64,000 bases of DNA. Origin: Flaviramulus basaltis. Lineage in GTDB: Bacteria > Bacteroidota > Bacteroidia > Flavobacteriales > Flavobacteriaceae. Numbering within the stretch: position 1 is the stretch's first letter; the number at the start of each line of letters is the position of its first letter. Of the stretch, positions 56,896-64,000 are shown in pieces. A program made the translations under genes and the position numbers. Below the pieces are notes generated by a model. It made no database searches. It was not told the DNA's origin and worked only from the letters and a program-made list of their open reading frames with translations. Where the stretch lies: the NCBI RefSeq assembly GCF_900114265.1, contig NZ_FPKV01000003.1, positions 248,001 through 312,000 on the forward strand, given 5' to 3'.

Positions 56896-56926
56896 TTTTT
56901 TTAGTTTTGTATTAATTTTTTAGTTC
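56896..56926 (-). promoter_or_regulatory. Repeated TTTTTTAGTT half-sites upstream of the tolC-like gene
   Basis: TTTTTTAGTT occurs near 56896-56906 and at 56916-56925, about 20 bp (two helical turns) apart. The same half-site forms the perfect palindrome at the promoter of the winged-helix regulator. It may be the regulator's second binding region, controlling the efflux operon. Confidence 0.45.
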
Positions 56927-56959
56927 AGAATTAAAAGAACCAATTTTGTTAAAAAAATA

Positions 56960-57412
56960 TTATTTCTTTTTCCAATTATCAATTAAGTTGATGCTTTCAC
57001 TTATAAAGTAATTCATAAACTCATTTAAATCTTTTAATTCATTATTAAAATCTTGGTTTTCATTCGATCTATTTTTAATAATCTCATCTATCATTGCTGT
57101 ATAATTATACAGCCCTAAAAAATCTTTTTTAAATGATACTTTCCATTGATCAAGTTTAGAATAGAAATAACGTTTTCTTTCACCTGGTTTTGTTTTGTAT
57201 CCAATTCTATTTAAAGAAAGTAAATAGTTAATAGCGTTACTTGTCGCGCTTTTACTTAAATTTAATGCGTCTTTAATTTCATCGAAACTTAATTCTGATG
57301 AATCAACAATTGTTAATAGAGAATTAACACGAGCAGAAGCAGGCGATAAACCCATCTGTTCTTGAATGACTCCAAAACTTTCAACTAATTCTTTTTGTTT
57401 ATCGGTTAACAT
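56960..57412 (-). CDS. GbsR/MarR-type winged-helix regulator of the efflux operon
   Basis: 150 residues. Residues about 30-85 form a winged helix-turn-helix ('SSELSFDEIKDALNLSKSATSNAINYLLSLNRIGYKTKPGERKRYF' seen in parts: 'IKDALNLSKSATSNAINYL' is the recognition region). The C-terminal third is helical and probably dimerises. It resembles GbsR-like MarR-superfamily repressors, which are frequent upstream of RND operons in Bacteroidota. It is 153 bp upstream of the tolC-like gene on the same strand. A perfect 12-bp inverted repeat overlaps its own promoter, suggesting autorepression. Confidence 0.83.
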   Translation of the reverse strand: MLTDKQKELVESFGVIQEQMGLSPASARVNSLLTIVDSSELSFDEIKDALNLSKSATSNAINYLLSLNRIGYKTKPGERKRYFYSKLDQWKVSFKKDFLGLYNYTAMIDEIIKNRSNENQDFNNELKDLNEFMNYFISESINLIDNWKKK

Positions 57413-57431
57413 TGTTTAATAAATTAAGGTG

Positions 57432-57439
57432 CAAATATA
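57432..57439 (-). promoter_or_regulatory. -7 promoter element of the efflux regulator
   Basis: TATATTTG on the minus strand, 20 bp before the start codon. A -33 element would fall at about 57459-57463, inside the spacer of the palindrome at 57447-57478, so repressor binding would block RNA polymerase. Confidence 0.6.
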
Positions 57440-57446
57440 TTTTAGT

Positions 57447-57478
57447 TTTTTTAGTTCTGCAAGTGGAGAACTAAAAAA
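57447..57478. promoter_or_regulatory. Palindromic operator of the efflux regulator
   Basis: Perfect 12-bp arms TTTTTTAGTTCT (57447-57458) and AGAACTAAAAAA (57467-57478) around an 8-bp spacer. The size and symmetry fit a MarR/GbsR dimer. It lies directly upstream of the -7 element of the adjacent regulator gene. Confidence 0.75.
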
Positions 57479-57810
57479 GATAATATTTTAACATTTCGAA
57501 TAATGATGATGATGCTCTTTTAGACTTTAGAGAGGTTACTAAATTTATTTTATTATAGAATTTTAAACAAATCCGAGATTTTTTTTCAAAAAAGCTTACT
57601 AATTTTTCTTTTTAAAAAACATTTCTTGATTAATTATAAATATTAATTCTTCAATTAATAGAATTAAAATCTACATATTTTACTTAATAATTAATTAATA
57701 GTATGTCAATTTGTGAAATTGGCAATAATAATCTATCTAAGTAAAAAATTTAAAAATTACGTATATAAACTAAGTATATTTACTTAAATTTGTATTCTAA
57801 ACACGTAGAT
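57475..57810. other. Intergenic region before nirB (about 335 bp)
   Basis: No gene is seen. It carries a 15-bp inverted repeat CAATTT-GTG-AAATTG (57707-57721), the 8-mer ATTACGTA (57756-57763), and the nirB -7 element (57785-57792). It separates the divergent efflux regulator from the nitrite-reduction cluster. Confidence 0.6.
57756..57792 (+). promoter_or_regulatory. nirB promoter region with putative NarL-type site
   Basis: TAAATTTG at 57785-57792 matches the Bacteroidota -7 box, but no TTTG stands 19-21 bp upstream. ATTACGTA (57756-57763) occupies that zone and recurs twice before the response-regulator gene. A missing -33 box plus an upstream site suggests activator-dependent transcription. 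Confidence 0.55.
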
Positions 57811-60324
57811 ATGAAAAAAATCATTGTCGTTGGGAATGGTATGGTAGGTTATAAATTTTGTGAAAAGTTTGTAGCACAGCCTGAAAGTAAAAATTTTAAA
57901 GTAACTGTTTTTGGTGAAGAACCAAGACCAGCTTATGATCGTGTTCATTTAAGCGAGTTTTTCGAAAATCAAGATGCAAAAGCTTTAGAAATGGCACCAG
58001 CAGAATGGTATGTAGATAATGGAATTGAATTAGTTGTTGGTGAGCGTGTTTCAGATATTCATAGGTCTACTAAAACAATAACAACCGCTAAAGATCGTGA
58101 ATTTTCTTATGATTACTTAGTTTTAGCAACAGGCTCTTCTGCTTTTGTGCCGCCAATTAAAGGGGTTGAAAAAGAAGGTGTTTTTGTATATAGAACTATA
58201 GAGGATTTGGAGGGTATGCTTGCATATGCAGATAAAATTAAAAAAATAAATCCCAATGCCAAAGCGGCTGTTCTTGGTGGCGGTTTATTAGGTTTAGAAG
58301 CAGGTAAAGCAGTAATGGATATGGGTTTAGAACCTCATATTGTAGAGTTTGCTCCTAAATTAATGCCCCGTCAGTTAGATTCTAGGAGTAGTCAAGTGTT
58401 GCAATTAAAACTAGAATCTATTGGATTAAATATTCATTTAAGTAAAGCTACCAACCAAATTTTAGGTGATAAAGCTATTACAGGAATGGAGTTTGGAGAA
58501 GATGATGTTTTAAATGTTGAGATGCTTGTTATCTCAGCAGGAATTAGACCAAGAGACGAATTAGGGAAGACTTGCGATTTAGAAATGGGAGTTCGTGGCG
58601 GCATCGTAGTAAATAATAAAATGCAAACTTCAGATGAGTCAATATATGCTATTGGCGAAATTGCTTTATATAATCAAATGATATATGGTTTGGTAGCTCC
58701 TGGTTACGAAATGGCTAGCGTTGCTGTAGATCAAATCATTGGTAAAGCAGAAACGTTAATGGCAAGCGAGATTGATATGTCTACCAAATTAAAATTAATT
58801 GGTGTAGACGTTGCTAGTTTTGGAGAGCCATTTATGCCTGCAAGCAAAGGACACTCAGTTATTTTTGAAGATAAAACGAAGCATTTGTACAAACGTATTA
58901 ATGTGAGTCACGATGGTAAATCTTTACTTGGAGGAATTCTAGTTGGTGATGCATCAGATTATAATATGTTACACCAAGTTTATTTAAATGGGATGGCTAT
59001 TCCAGAAAATTCAGCCGAATTAATATTGCCAGCAAGTGAAGGTGGTAAGTCATTTGGTAGTGTTATGGATTTACCAGATACTGCTCAAGTATGTTCTTGT
59101 GAGAGCATTTCTAAAGGAGCTATTTGTTGTTCAATTACAGAAAATGGAAGTAACAATTTAAATGATGTTATAGCAGCAACTAAGGCAACAACTGGTTGTG
59201 GTGGTTGTAAACCTATGGTGGTTGATTTGGTAAATGAAACCTTAAAATCGTTAGGAAAAGAAGTTAAAGAAACGCTTTGTGAACATTTTAGTTTTAACAG
59301 ACAAGAGCTTTACGATTTAATAAAAATAAATAAAGTGCCAGATTATGAAGAGGCACTTAATTTATTTGGAGAAGGTCATGGCTGCGAAGTTTGTAAACCT
59401 GCTTTGGCCTCTATTTTTTCTACAATTACGATGGAAACTGCAAATCGTCAACCAACTATTCAAGATACAAACGATAGGTTTTTAGCAAATATTCAACGTA
59501 ACGGAACTTACTCTGTGGTTCCGAGAGTGGCTGGAGGAGAAATCACTCCAGATCAGTTAATAACAATAGGAGTTGTTGCAAAAAAATATGATTTATATAC
59601 AAAAATAACAGGCGGTCAACGAATCGATTTATTTGGAGCTCAAATACATGAATTGCCTTTAATTTGGAAGGAATTAATTGATGCAGGATTTGAAAGTGGT
59701 CATGCATACGGTAAATCTTTACGTACAGTAAAAAGCTGTGTAGGTTCTACATGGTGTAGATACGGTATGCACGAAAGTGTAACTTTTGCTATAGAAATAG
59801 AAAATAGATACAGAGGATTACGCTCACCACACAAATTAAAAGGAGGCGTTTCGGGTTGTATTAGAGAATGTGCAGAAGCTAGAGGTAAAGATTTTGGTTT
59901 AATTGCTGTTGATGGTGGTTGGAATTTATATGTATGTGGAAACGGTGGTGCAACTCCAAAACATGCGATATTACTAGCGGAAAGATTAGATGATGAAACC
60001 GTGGTTAAATACTTAGATAGATTTTTAATGTATTACATACGTACGGCAGGGCCTTTAGTAAGAACCGCACCTTGGTTAGATAAATTAGACGGTGGTATCG
60101 ACTATTTGAAAAAAGTTGTAATTGAAGATTCACTTGGAATTGCTGAAGATTTGGAATTAGAAATGCAAGGACTAGTAAATAAATATGAGTGTGAGTGGAA
60201 ACAAGCAATTGAAAACCCTGAAATGATGAAGCGTTTCAAACATTTTGTGAATTCTGATGATACCGATGATAATTTAGTTTTTGTACCAATGCGTGAGCAA
60301 AAAATGCCAAAAGCTTGGTCTTAA
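57811..60324 (+). CDS. nirB: Nitrite reductase large subunit
   Basis: 837 residues from ATG 57811; an in-frame TTG at 57790 overlaps the -7 box and is rejected. Domain order: FAD/NAD(P)H oxidoreductase (1-~400, 'VVGNGMVGYKF', 'AAVLGGGLLGLEAGK', 'IYAIGEIA'), BFD-like [2Fe-2S] domain (Cys428, Cys430, Cys463, Cys466), a second BFD-like segment to ~530, then the ferredoxin-like and siroheme/[4Fe-4S] region (Cys643, Cys649, Cys683, Cys687). All cluster cysteines are present. It reduces nitrite to ammonium with NAD(P)H in the cytoplasm. It is the first gene of the nirBD-DUF4202-narXL cluster. Confidence 0.96.
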   Translation: MKKIIVVGNGMVGYKFCEKFVAQPESKNFKVTVFGEEPRPAYDRVHLSEFFENQDAKALEMAPAEWYVDNGIELVVGERVSDIHRSTKTITTAKDREFSYDYLVLATGSSAFVPPIKGVEKEGVFVYRTIEDLEGMLAYADKIKKINPNAKAAVLGGGLLGLEAGKAVMDMGLEPHIVEFAPKLMPRQLDSRSSQVLQLKLESIGLNIHLSKATNQILGDKAITGMEFGEDDVLNVEMLVISAGIRPRDELGKTCDLEMGVRGGIVVNNKMQTSDESIYAIGEIALYNQMIYGLVAPGYEMASVAVDQIIGKAETLMASEIDMSTKLKLIGVDVASFGEPFMPASKGHSVIFEDKTKHLYKRINVSHDGKSLLGGILVGDASDYNMLHQVYLNGMAIPENSAELILPASEGGKSFGSVMDLPDTAQVCSCESISKGAICCSITENGSNNLNDVIAATKATTGCGGCKPMVVDLVNETLKSLGKEVKETLCEHFSFNRQELYDLIKINKVPDYEEALNLFGEGHGCEVCKPALASIFSTITMETANRQPTIQDTNDRFLANIQRNGTYSVVPRVAGGEITPDQLITIGVVAKKYDLYTKITGGQRIDLFGAQIHELPLIWKELIDAGFESGHAYGKSLRTVKSCVGSTWCRYGMHESVTFAIEIENRYRGLRSPHKLKGGVSGCIRECAEARGKDFGLIAVDGGWNLYVCGNGGATPKHAILLAERLDDETVVKYLDRFLMYYIRTAGPLVRTAPWLDKLDGGIDYLKKVVIEDSLGIAEDLELEMQGLVNKYECEWKQAIENPEMMKRFKHFVNSDDTDDNLVFVPMREQKMPKAWS

Positions 60325-60342
60325 TCAATTTAAATTTTATAC

Positions 60343-60720
60343 ATGCAAGATATATTAAAACAATACGAAACGGTTAGTGAAACTAATGTAAAAACTTGGT
60401 TTAGAGTTGGTGAAGTAAATGATTTTCCTCAAAACAGTGGAGCCTGCATTAAGTACAAAACTAAGCAAATAGCCGTTTATAATTTTACAAGAACAGATAA
60501 GTGGTATGCGTGCCAAAATTTATGTCCGCATAAAATGGAAATGGTATTGTCTTTGGGAATGATTGGAGATAAGGAAGGTATTCCAAAAGTGGCTTGCCCA
60601 ATGCATAAAAAGAATTTTTCTTTGGAAGATGGTTCTAATTTAGGAGGCGATGATTTAAAAATTGCTACGTATCCTGTTAAAATTGAAAACGGAAATGTGT
60701 ATATTGGCTTTTCAGATTAA
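60343..60720 (+). CDS. nirD: Nitrite reductase small subunit, Rieske type
   Basis: 125 residues, normal for NirD. It has intact Rieske ligands: 'CPHK' (C-x-H) and 'CPMHKK' (C-x2-H), so unlike NirD of enterobacteria it can bind a [2Fe-2S] cluster. It pairs with NirB in the soluble assimilatory or detoxifying nitrite reductase. It starts 18 bp after nirB and precedes the DUF4202 gene by 10 bp, so it is certainly co-transcribed. Confidence 0.95.
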   Translation: MQDILKQYETVSETNVKTWFRVGEVNDFPQNSGACIKYKTKQIAVYNFTRTDKWYACQNLCPHKMEMVLSLGMIGDKEGIPKVACPMHKKNFSLEDGSNLGGDDLKIATYPVKIENGNVYIGFSD

Positions 60721-60730
60721 CACCTAAATT

Positions 60731-61315
60731 ATGAAGCCCACAAGATTTGAAACCGCTATTGCTTTAATAGATAAAAAAAACTCAGAAGACCCAAATACTT
60801 ATTTGGTTTCGGGTTTAGAATACCCAAAAGAATTACTGTATTCTCAACGTATGTCTAGAAAGCTTTTGCAATTTAAACCACATGCATCAAAAGCGCTTCA
60901 AATTGCAGCAAGAGCACAACATATTTGTCGTTGGGAAATACCAAGAGACGAATACCCAATGGATAAAGTAGGTTATTTTAAATGGCGAGAAACCCTAAAA
61001 AAAATGCATGCCAATTTAACTTCTCAAATTTTAAGTCAAGTAGGTTATGATGATGAATTTATAGATAGAATATCATTTTTAATTAATAAGAAGTTAATTA
61101 AAAAGAATGAAGAAACTCAAATTTTAGAAGACACTATCTGTTTAGTTTTTCTAGATTATTATTTTGAAGAATTTGCTGAAAAACATGAAGATGAAAAGGT
61201 AATTGATATTCTTCAAAAAACATGGGTAAAAATGTCTGAAGAAGGTCATCAAGAGGCTTTAGAGCTTAAGCTGTCAGATAAGAGTATGTCACTTATAAAG
61301 CAGGCTATTAGCTAA
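60731..61315 (+). CDS. DUF4202-family protein
   Basis: 194 residues, no signal peptide, mostly helical. Conserved blocks 'RARFETA'-like start ('TRFETAIALIDKKN'), 'KALQIAARAQHICRWEIPR', 'YFKWRETLKKMHA' and 'DTICLVFLDYYF' match the DUF4202 family, whose members are commonly coded beside nitrite or sulfite reduction genes. The His and Asp residues ('AQHICRW', 'EDTICLVFLD') recall an HD-type metal site, which is inference. No biochemical function is known to me. It lies between nirD (10 bp) and the sensor kinase (7 bp). Confidence 0.85.
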   Translation: MKPTRFETAIALIDKKNSEDPNTYLVSGLEYPKELLYSQRMSRKLLQFKPHASKALQIAARAQHICRWEIPRDEYPMDKVGYFKWRETLKKMHANLTSQILSQVGYDDEFIDRISFLINKKLIKKNEETQILEDTICLVFLDYYFEEFAEKHEDEKVIDILQKTWVKMSEEGHQEALELKLSDKSMSLIKQAIS

Positions 61316-61322
61316 ATAAAAT

Positions 61323-63134
61323 ATGATAAGAAGCGGTAATTCATTAGACCAAAGAACGTTTGATAAATTAAGTCGTTTATACATTATAGCTTTAAGTACC
61401 ATTGCTCTTTCCGTAATTATTAGTCAAATTCTAATACGAAAACATCTAAACGATCAGCAAAGCGATTCTACTGTTATTAATGTGGCTGGTAGGCAGCGTA
61501 TGTTGAGTCAAAAATTAACAAAGGATATCGTATCGCTTTCTTCAGAACCAAATCTTGAAAACAGAATTCTTTTAAAAGACAAAATAAAAGAGACATTACA
61601 TCTTTGGGAAGTCTCGCATCATGCATTACAAAAAGGTAATGATAGTCTAGGTTTGCCAAAAAAAAACAGCCCAGAAGTAGTTGCAAAATTTAAAGCATTA
61701 AATCCAGTTTTTGATACTATAAGTGTAGCCTCAAAATCTATTATTGAAAAGATAGAAAACATTCCACCTCTTCCTATAAATACTTTTCTTTCAGATATTG
61801 AAAAAGTAAAAGCAAATGAAGATGATTTTTTGAAAATCATGGACGCTATTGTTAATCAATATGACATAGAAGCTGATGCAAAAGTGAGCTGGTTACGTAA
61901 ACTAGAAGTCTGGTTAATGGCACTAACATTGCTTATTTTATTAGCAGAGTTTCTTTTTATATTCTGGCCAACAGCAAAAACAGTTAGATCTACACTTTCA
62001 GAGTTGTTAAATGCTGAAAAGCATGCTAAAAAAATGGCTTTTGATGCAGATGTTTTAAGTGTATCTAAAGAAAAATCTATTAAAGAATTACGTGCGCTTA
62101 CACATGCTATGGATGATACATTGCTTTTTGCAAGAATATCTCCAAACGGCAATATTGTACATATGGGAAATAAGTTTTCCCGACTTTTTAAATTCTCAAA
62201 GTTTAATAATAAAGCTGCATTTTGGAACGTGCTTTCTGTTGTCGAAAATGAGCAGCAAAATATTGAAAATATTATAATTAAACATAAAAAAACAGGATGG
62301 CAGGGTGAAGTTAAAGGAACTACTAAGGATAGTGAAGATATCTGGTTAGAAATGGCTATAATACCTTTTAGTCCTACTGAAGAAAAATTAGAATTATTAA
62401 TAATTGCCTCCGAAATAACCGATAGGAAATTGGCTCAGTTAGAAATAGAAATACTAACAAAAAAGAGTTTTGAGGAAAAAATAAGCAATCAAAAAATTAT
62501 TTCTAGTAAGATTATTGAAAACCAAGAAAGAGAGCAAAGTCGTATAGCTAAAGATGTGCATGATGGTATTGGGCAAATGTTAACAGGATTAAAATATAAT
62601 TTAGAAAGCATTAATATTAATGATATCGATAAAACAGCATTAAAAATTGAGCATTTAAAGGAGCTTACATCCAATATTATAAAAGGGGTAAGAACTGCGA
62701 CATTCAATTTAACACCTCCAGAATTATCAGATCATGGTATTGTGCCAGCCATAACCAAATTAACACAAGAATTGGCAAAACTTACTGGTAAAAATATCGT
62801 ACTGTTTAATAAAACGGATTTTAATAAAAGGCTAGAGTCTTTAACAGAAATTAATATTTATAGAATTACTCAAGAAGCTATAAATAATGCCATTAAATAT
62901 GCGGATTCCACACATATAATAGTATCGTTATCTCATAGTGAAAACTTACTAAGTATTGTTATTGATGATAATGGTAAGGGTTTCGATCCAACTAAAGTTA
63001 AAAATGTTAAAAATGGAGATGGAGGAATGGGTATGACTTTTATGAAAGAGCGAATTAATTATATAGATGGACGGTTTTTTATTAGTTCTGAGGTTGGTAA
63101 GGGTACCCGAGTTACCTTAAATATACCTATTTGA
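61323..63134 (+). CDS. NarX-like nitrate/nitrite-sensing histidine kinase
   Basis: 603 residues. Membrane helices at about 19-37 and 194-216 flank a helical periplasmic sensor of the PilJ/NarX type. Its 'VINVAGRQRMLSQ' (51-63) matches the P-box that binds nitrate and nitrite in NarX. A PAS-like domain (about 258-370) is followed by an HPK7/HisKA_3 dimerisation domain with phospho-acceptor His413 ('AKDVHDGIGQML') and an HATPase domain ('TQEAINNAIKYAD', 'DDNGKGFDP', 'GGMGMTFMKERI'). It should sense nitrate/nitrite and phosphorylate the downstream NarL-like regulator. Narrow spacing (7 bp) puts it in the nir operon. Confidence 0.9.
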   Translation: MIRSGNSLDQRTFDKLSRLYIIALSTIALSVIISQILIRKHLNDQQSDSTVINVAGRQRMLSQKLTKDIVSLSSEPNLENRILLKDKIKETLHLWEVSHHALQKGNDSLGLPKKNSPEVVAKFKALNPVFDTISVASKSIIEKIENIPPLPINTFLSDIEKVKANEDDFLKIMDAIVNQYDIEADAKVSWLRKLEVWLMALTLLILLAEFLFIFWPTAKTVRSTLSELLNAEKHAKKMAFDADVLSVSKEKSIKELRALTHAMDDTLLFARISPNGNIVHMGNKFSRLFKFSKFNNKAAFWNVLSVVENEQQNIENIIIKHKKTGWQGEVKGTTKDSEDIWLEMAIIPFSPTEEKLELLIIASEITDRKLAQLEIEILTKKSFEEKISNQKIISSKIIENQEREQSRIAKDVHDGIGQMLTGLKYNLESININDIDKTALKIEHLKELTSNIIKGVRTATFNLTPPELSDHGIVPAITKLTQELAKLTGKNIVLFNKTDFNKRLESLTEINIYRITQEAINNAIKYADSTHIIVSLSHSENLLSIVIDDNGKGFDPTKVKNVKNGDGGMGMTFMKERINYIDGRFFISSEVGKGTRVTLNIPI

Positions 63135-63136
63135 TA

Positions 63137-63154
63137 ATTACGTAGCATTACGTA
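63137..63154. promoter_or_regulatory. Tandem ATTACGTA repeats before the response-regulator gene
   Basis: ATTACGTA at 63137-63144 and 63147-63154, 10 bp apart, i.e. on the same face of the helix. The third copy in this cluster lies upstream of nirB (57756-57763). Candidate binding sites for the NarL-like regulator. Confidence 0.55.
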
Positions 63155-63198
63155 AAAAATTCTTATTTTTATCCCAACAATACTTAAAAATTCAAGTA

Positions 63199-63861
63199 AT
63201 GGATGTTATTAATGTAGTTTTAGCAGATGATCATGTGCTGGTTAGAGATGGAATAAAAGCACTTCTAGAAGATCAATCTGGAATTGTAGTTATAGATGAA
63301 GCTTCAAATGGTAAGGAAGCTTTAGAAGTAGTTAAGAAGAATACACCACATGTACTCATTGTTGATATTCGTATGCCAGAAATGAATGGTATTGAAGTGG
63401 TTAGGGAGATTACAAAATCTTTTAAAGAAGTTAATACCTTAGTGCTTTCAATGCATGATTCCGAAGAATATGTTGTGCAAGCTATACAAGCTGGTGCTGA
63501 TGGTTATTTGTTAAAAGGAGCTAGTAAAGAAGAGTTTTTAAAAGCATTACATAAAGTAGCGTCTGGTGGTAAGTATTTTACAGGAGATGTGTCTGCGATT
63601 ATTATGAATAACTTTGTAAACGGAAATGCGTCAGTAGTGAGCTCTAATATAAAAAGTATTGAAGATCCTTTTGGACTTACAAAACGAGAAAAGCAAATAC
63701 TTGGTTTAATTTTGCAATTTAAGAACAATAAAGAGATTGCAGACGAACTTCAAATAAGTAAACGAACTGCAGAAGTGCATCGTTTTAACCTTATGAAAAA
63801 ACTAGAGGTTAAAAATTTGATGGAACTAAGTAACAAAGCTAATGAATATCAATTAGTTTAG
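63199..63861 (+). CDS. NarL/LuxR-family response regulator
   Basis: 220 residues. Receiver domain with acidic pocket Asp10-Asp11 ('VVLADDHVLVRDG'), phospho-acceptor Asp56 ('VLIVDIRMPEMNG') and Lys in 'YLLKGAS'. The C-terminal LuxR-type helix-turn-helix (about 153-205) reads 'LTKREKQILGLILQFKNNKEIAD' in parts, with recognition helix 'QISKRTAEVHRFNLMKKL'. It is the partner of the NarX-like kinase, 64 bp upstream, and should activate nirBD when nitrate or nitrite is sensed. The leader holds two copies of ATTACGTA, so it may regulate itself. Confidence 0.94.
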   Translation: MDVINVVLADDHVLVRDGIKALLEDQSGIVVIDEASNGKEALEVVKKNTPHVLIVDIRMPEMNGIEVVREITKSFKEVNTLVLSMHDSEEYVVQAIQAGADGYLLKGASKEEFLKALHKVASGGKYFTGDVSAIIMNNFVNGNASVVSSNIKSIEDPFGLTKREKQILGLILQFKNNKEIADELQISKRTAEVHRFNLMKKLEVKNLMELSNKANEYQLV

Positions 63862-64000
63862 TGATTTTATTCCTTTTCAATATAATTAAAGTGAAAAATC
63901 GAGCTATTGATGAATTACTGAATTCTCCAAAATAGCAACAAATATATTAGCAATTTTATCAAATTGTCATAATACATATTATCAAATTATCATATCAATA

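Noticed and set aside
63862-64000. Gene or RNA at the right end
   Set aside because: 139 bp of AT-rich DNA with no open frame, hairpin or promoter that I can support.

Overview
The window is AT-rich chromosomal DNA from a member of the Bacteroidota, most likely a marine or alga-associated Flavobacteriaceae. The evidence is two SusC/SusD pairs, type IX secretion (T9SS) C-terminal sorting domains, FGly-type sulfatases, many glycoside hydrolases, an almost complete lack of Shine-Dalgarno sites, and promoters of the Bacteroidota form TTTG-N19-21-TAnnTTTG. No species can be named from the sequence alone.

Region 1 (1-36881) is a large polysaccharide utilisation locus (PUL). A left-truncated GntR/periplasmic-binding-protein-type regulator enters at the edge. 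A rightward operon then carries an MFS transporter, a fucose/arabinose isomerase-family enzyme, SusC, SusD, a GH106-type rhamnosidase, a sulfatase, two esterases and a decayed third esterase. It meets head-on a leftward operon (32897 to 17160) of GH3, three tandem paralogous Asp-box beta-propeller proteins, a beta-helix protein, a second sulfatase with HEAT repeats, and a GH2 enzyme. Two nearly identical GntR/HutC repressors sit at the two outer ends, each divergent from one operon, with almost identical promoter-operator regions. A 14-bp imperfect palindrome (CTTAGTGCGTTAAG) occurs at both divergent promoters, before the isomerase gene, and in degenerate form before a D-lactate dehydrogenase-like FAD/Fe-S oxidase. 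The cargo looks built for a sulfated, acylated, probably rhamnose-containing polysaccharide. No recognised endo-lyase is present, so the propeller triplet or the beta-helix protein are the best candidates for backbone cleavage.

Region 2 (36882-37299) holds a 21-nt tRNA 3'-end remnant followed directly by a strong terminator palindrome. This is the typical scar of a tRNA-integrating island. Its orientation predicts that Region 1 is the island and that the intact tRNA lies left of the window.

Region 3 (37300-48857) is a second, smaller PUL: GH97, a GH71/99-like lipoprotein, SusD, SusC, a putative SusE/F-like protein, a DUF5004-like lipoprotein, and a divergent membrane-spanning SusR-like (DUF6377-type) regulator. 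An alpha-glucan is the likeliest substrate.

Region 4 (48990-57412) carries a predicted outer-membrane barrel protein, an MscS channel, and an RND multidrug efflux operon (tolC-like, hlyD-like, RND pump) with a small winged-helix regulator. The tolC-like gene is frameshifted.

Region 5 (57785-63861) is a nitrite-reduction cluster: nirB, nirD, a DUF4202 gene, a NarX-like sensor kinase and a NarL-like response regulator. The 8-mer ATTACGTA occurs before nirB and twice between the kinase and regulator genes.
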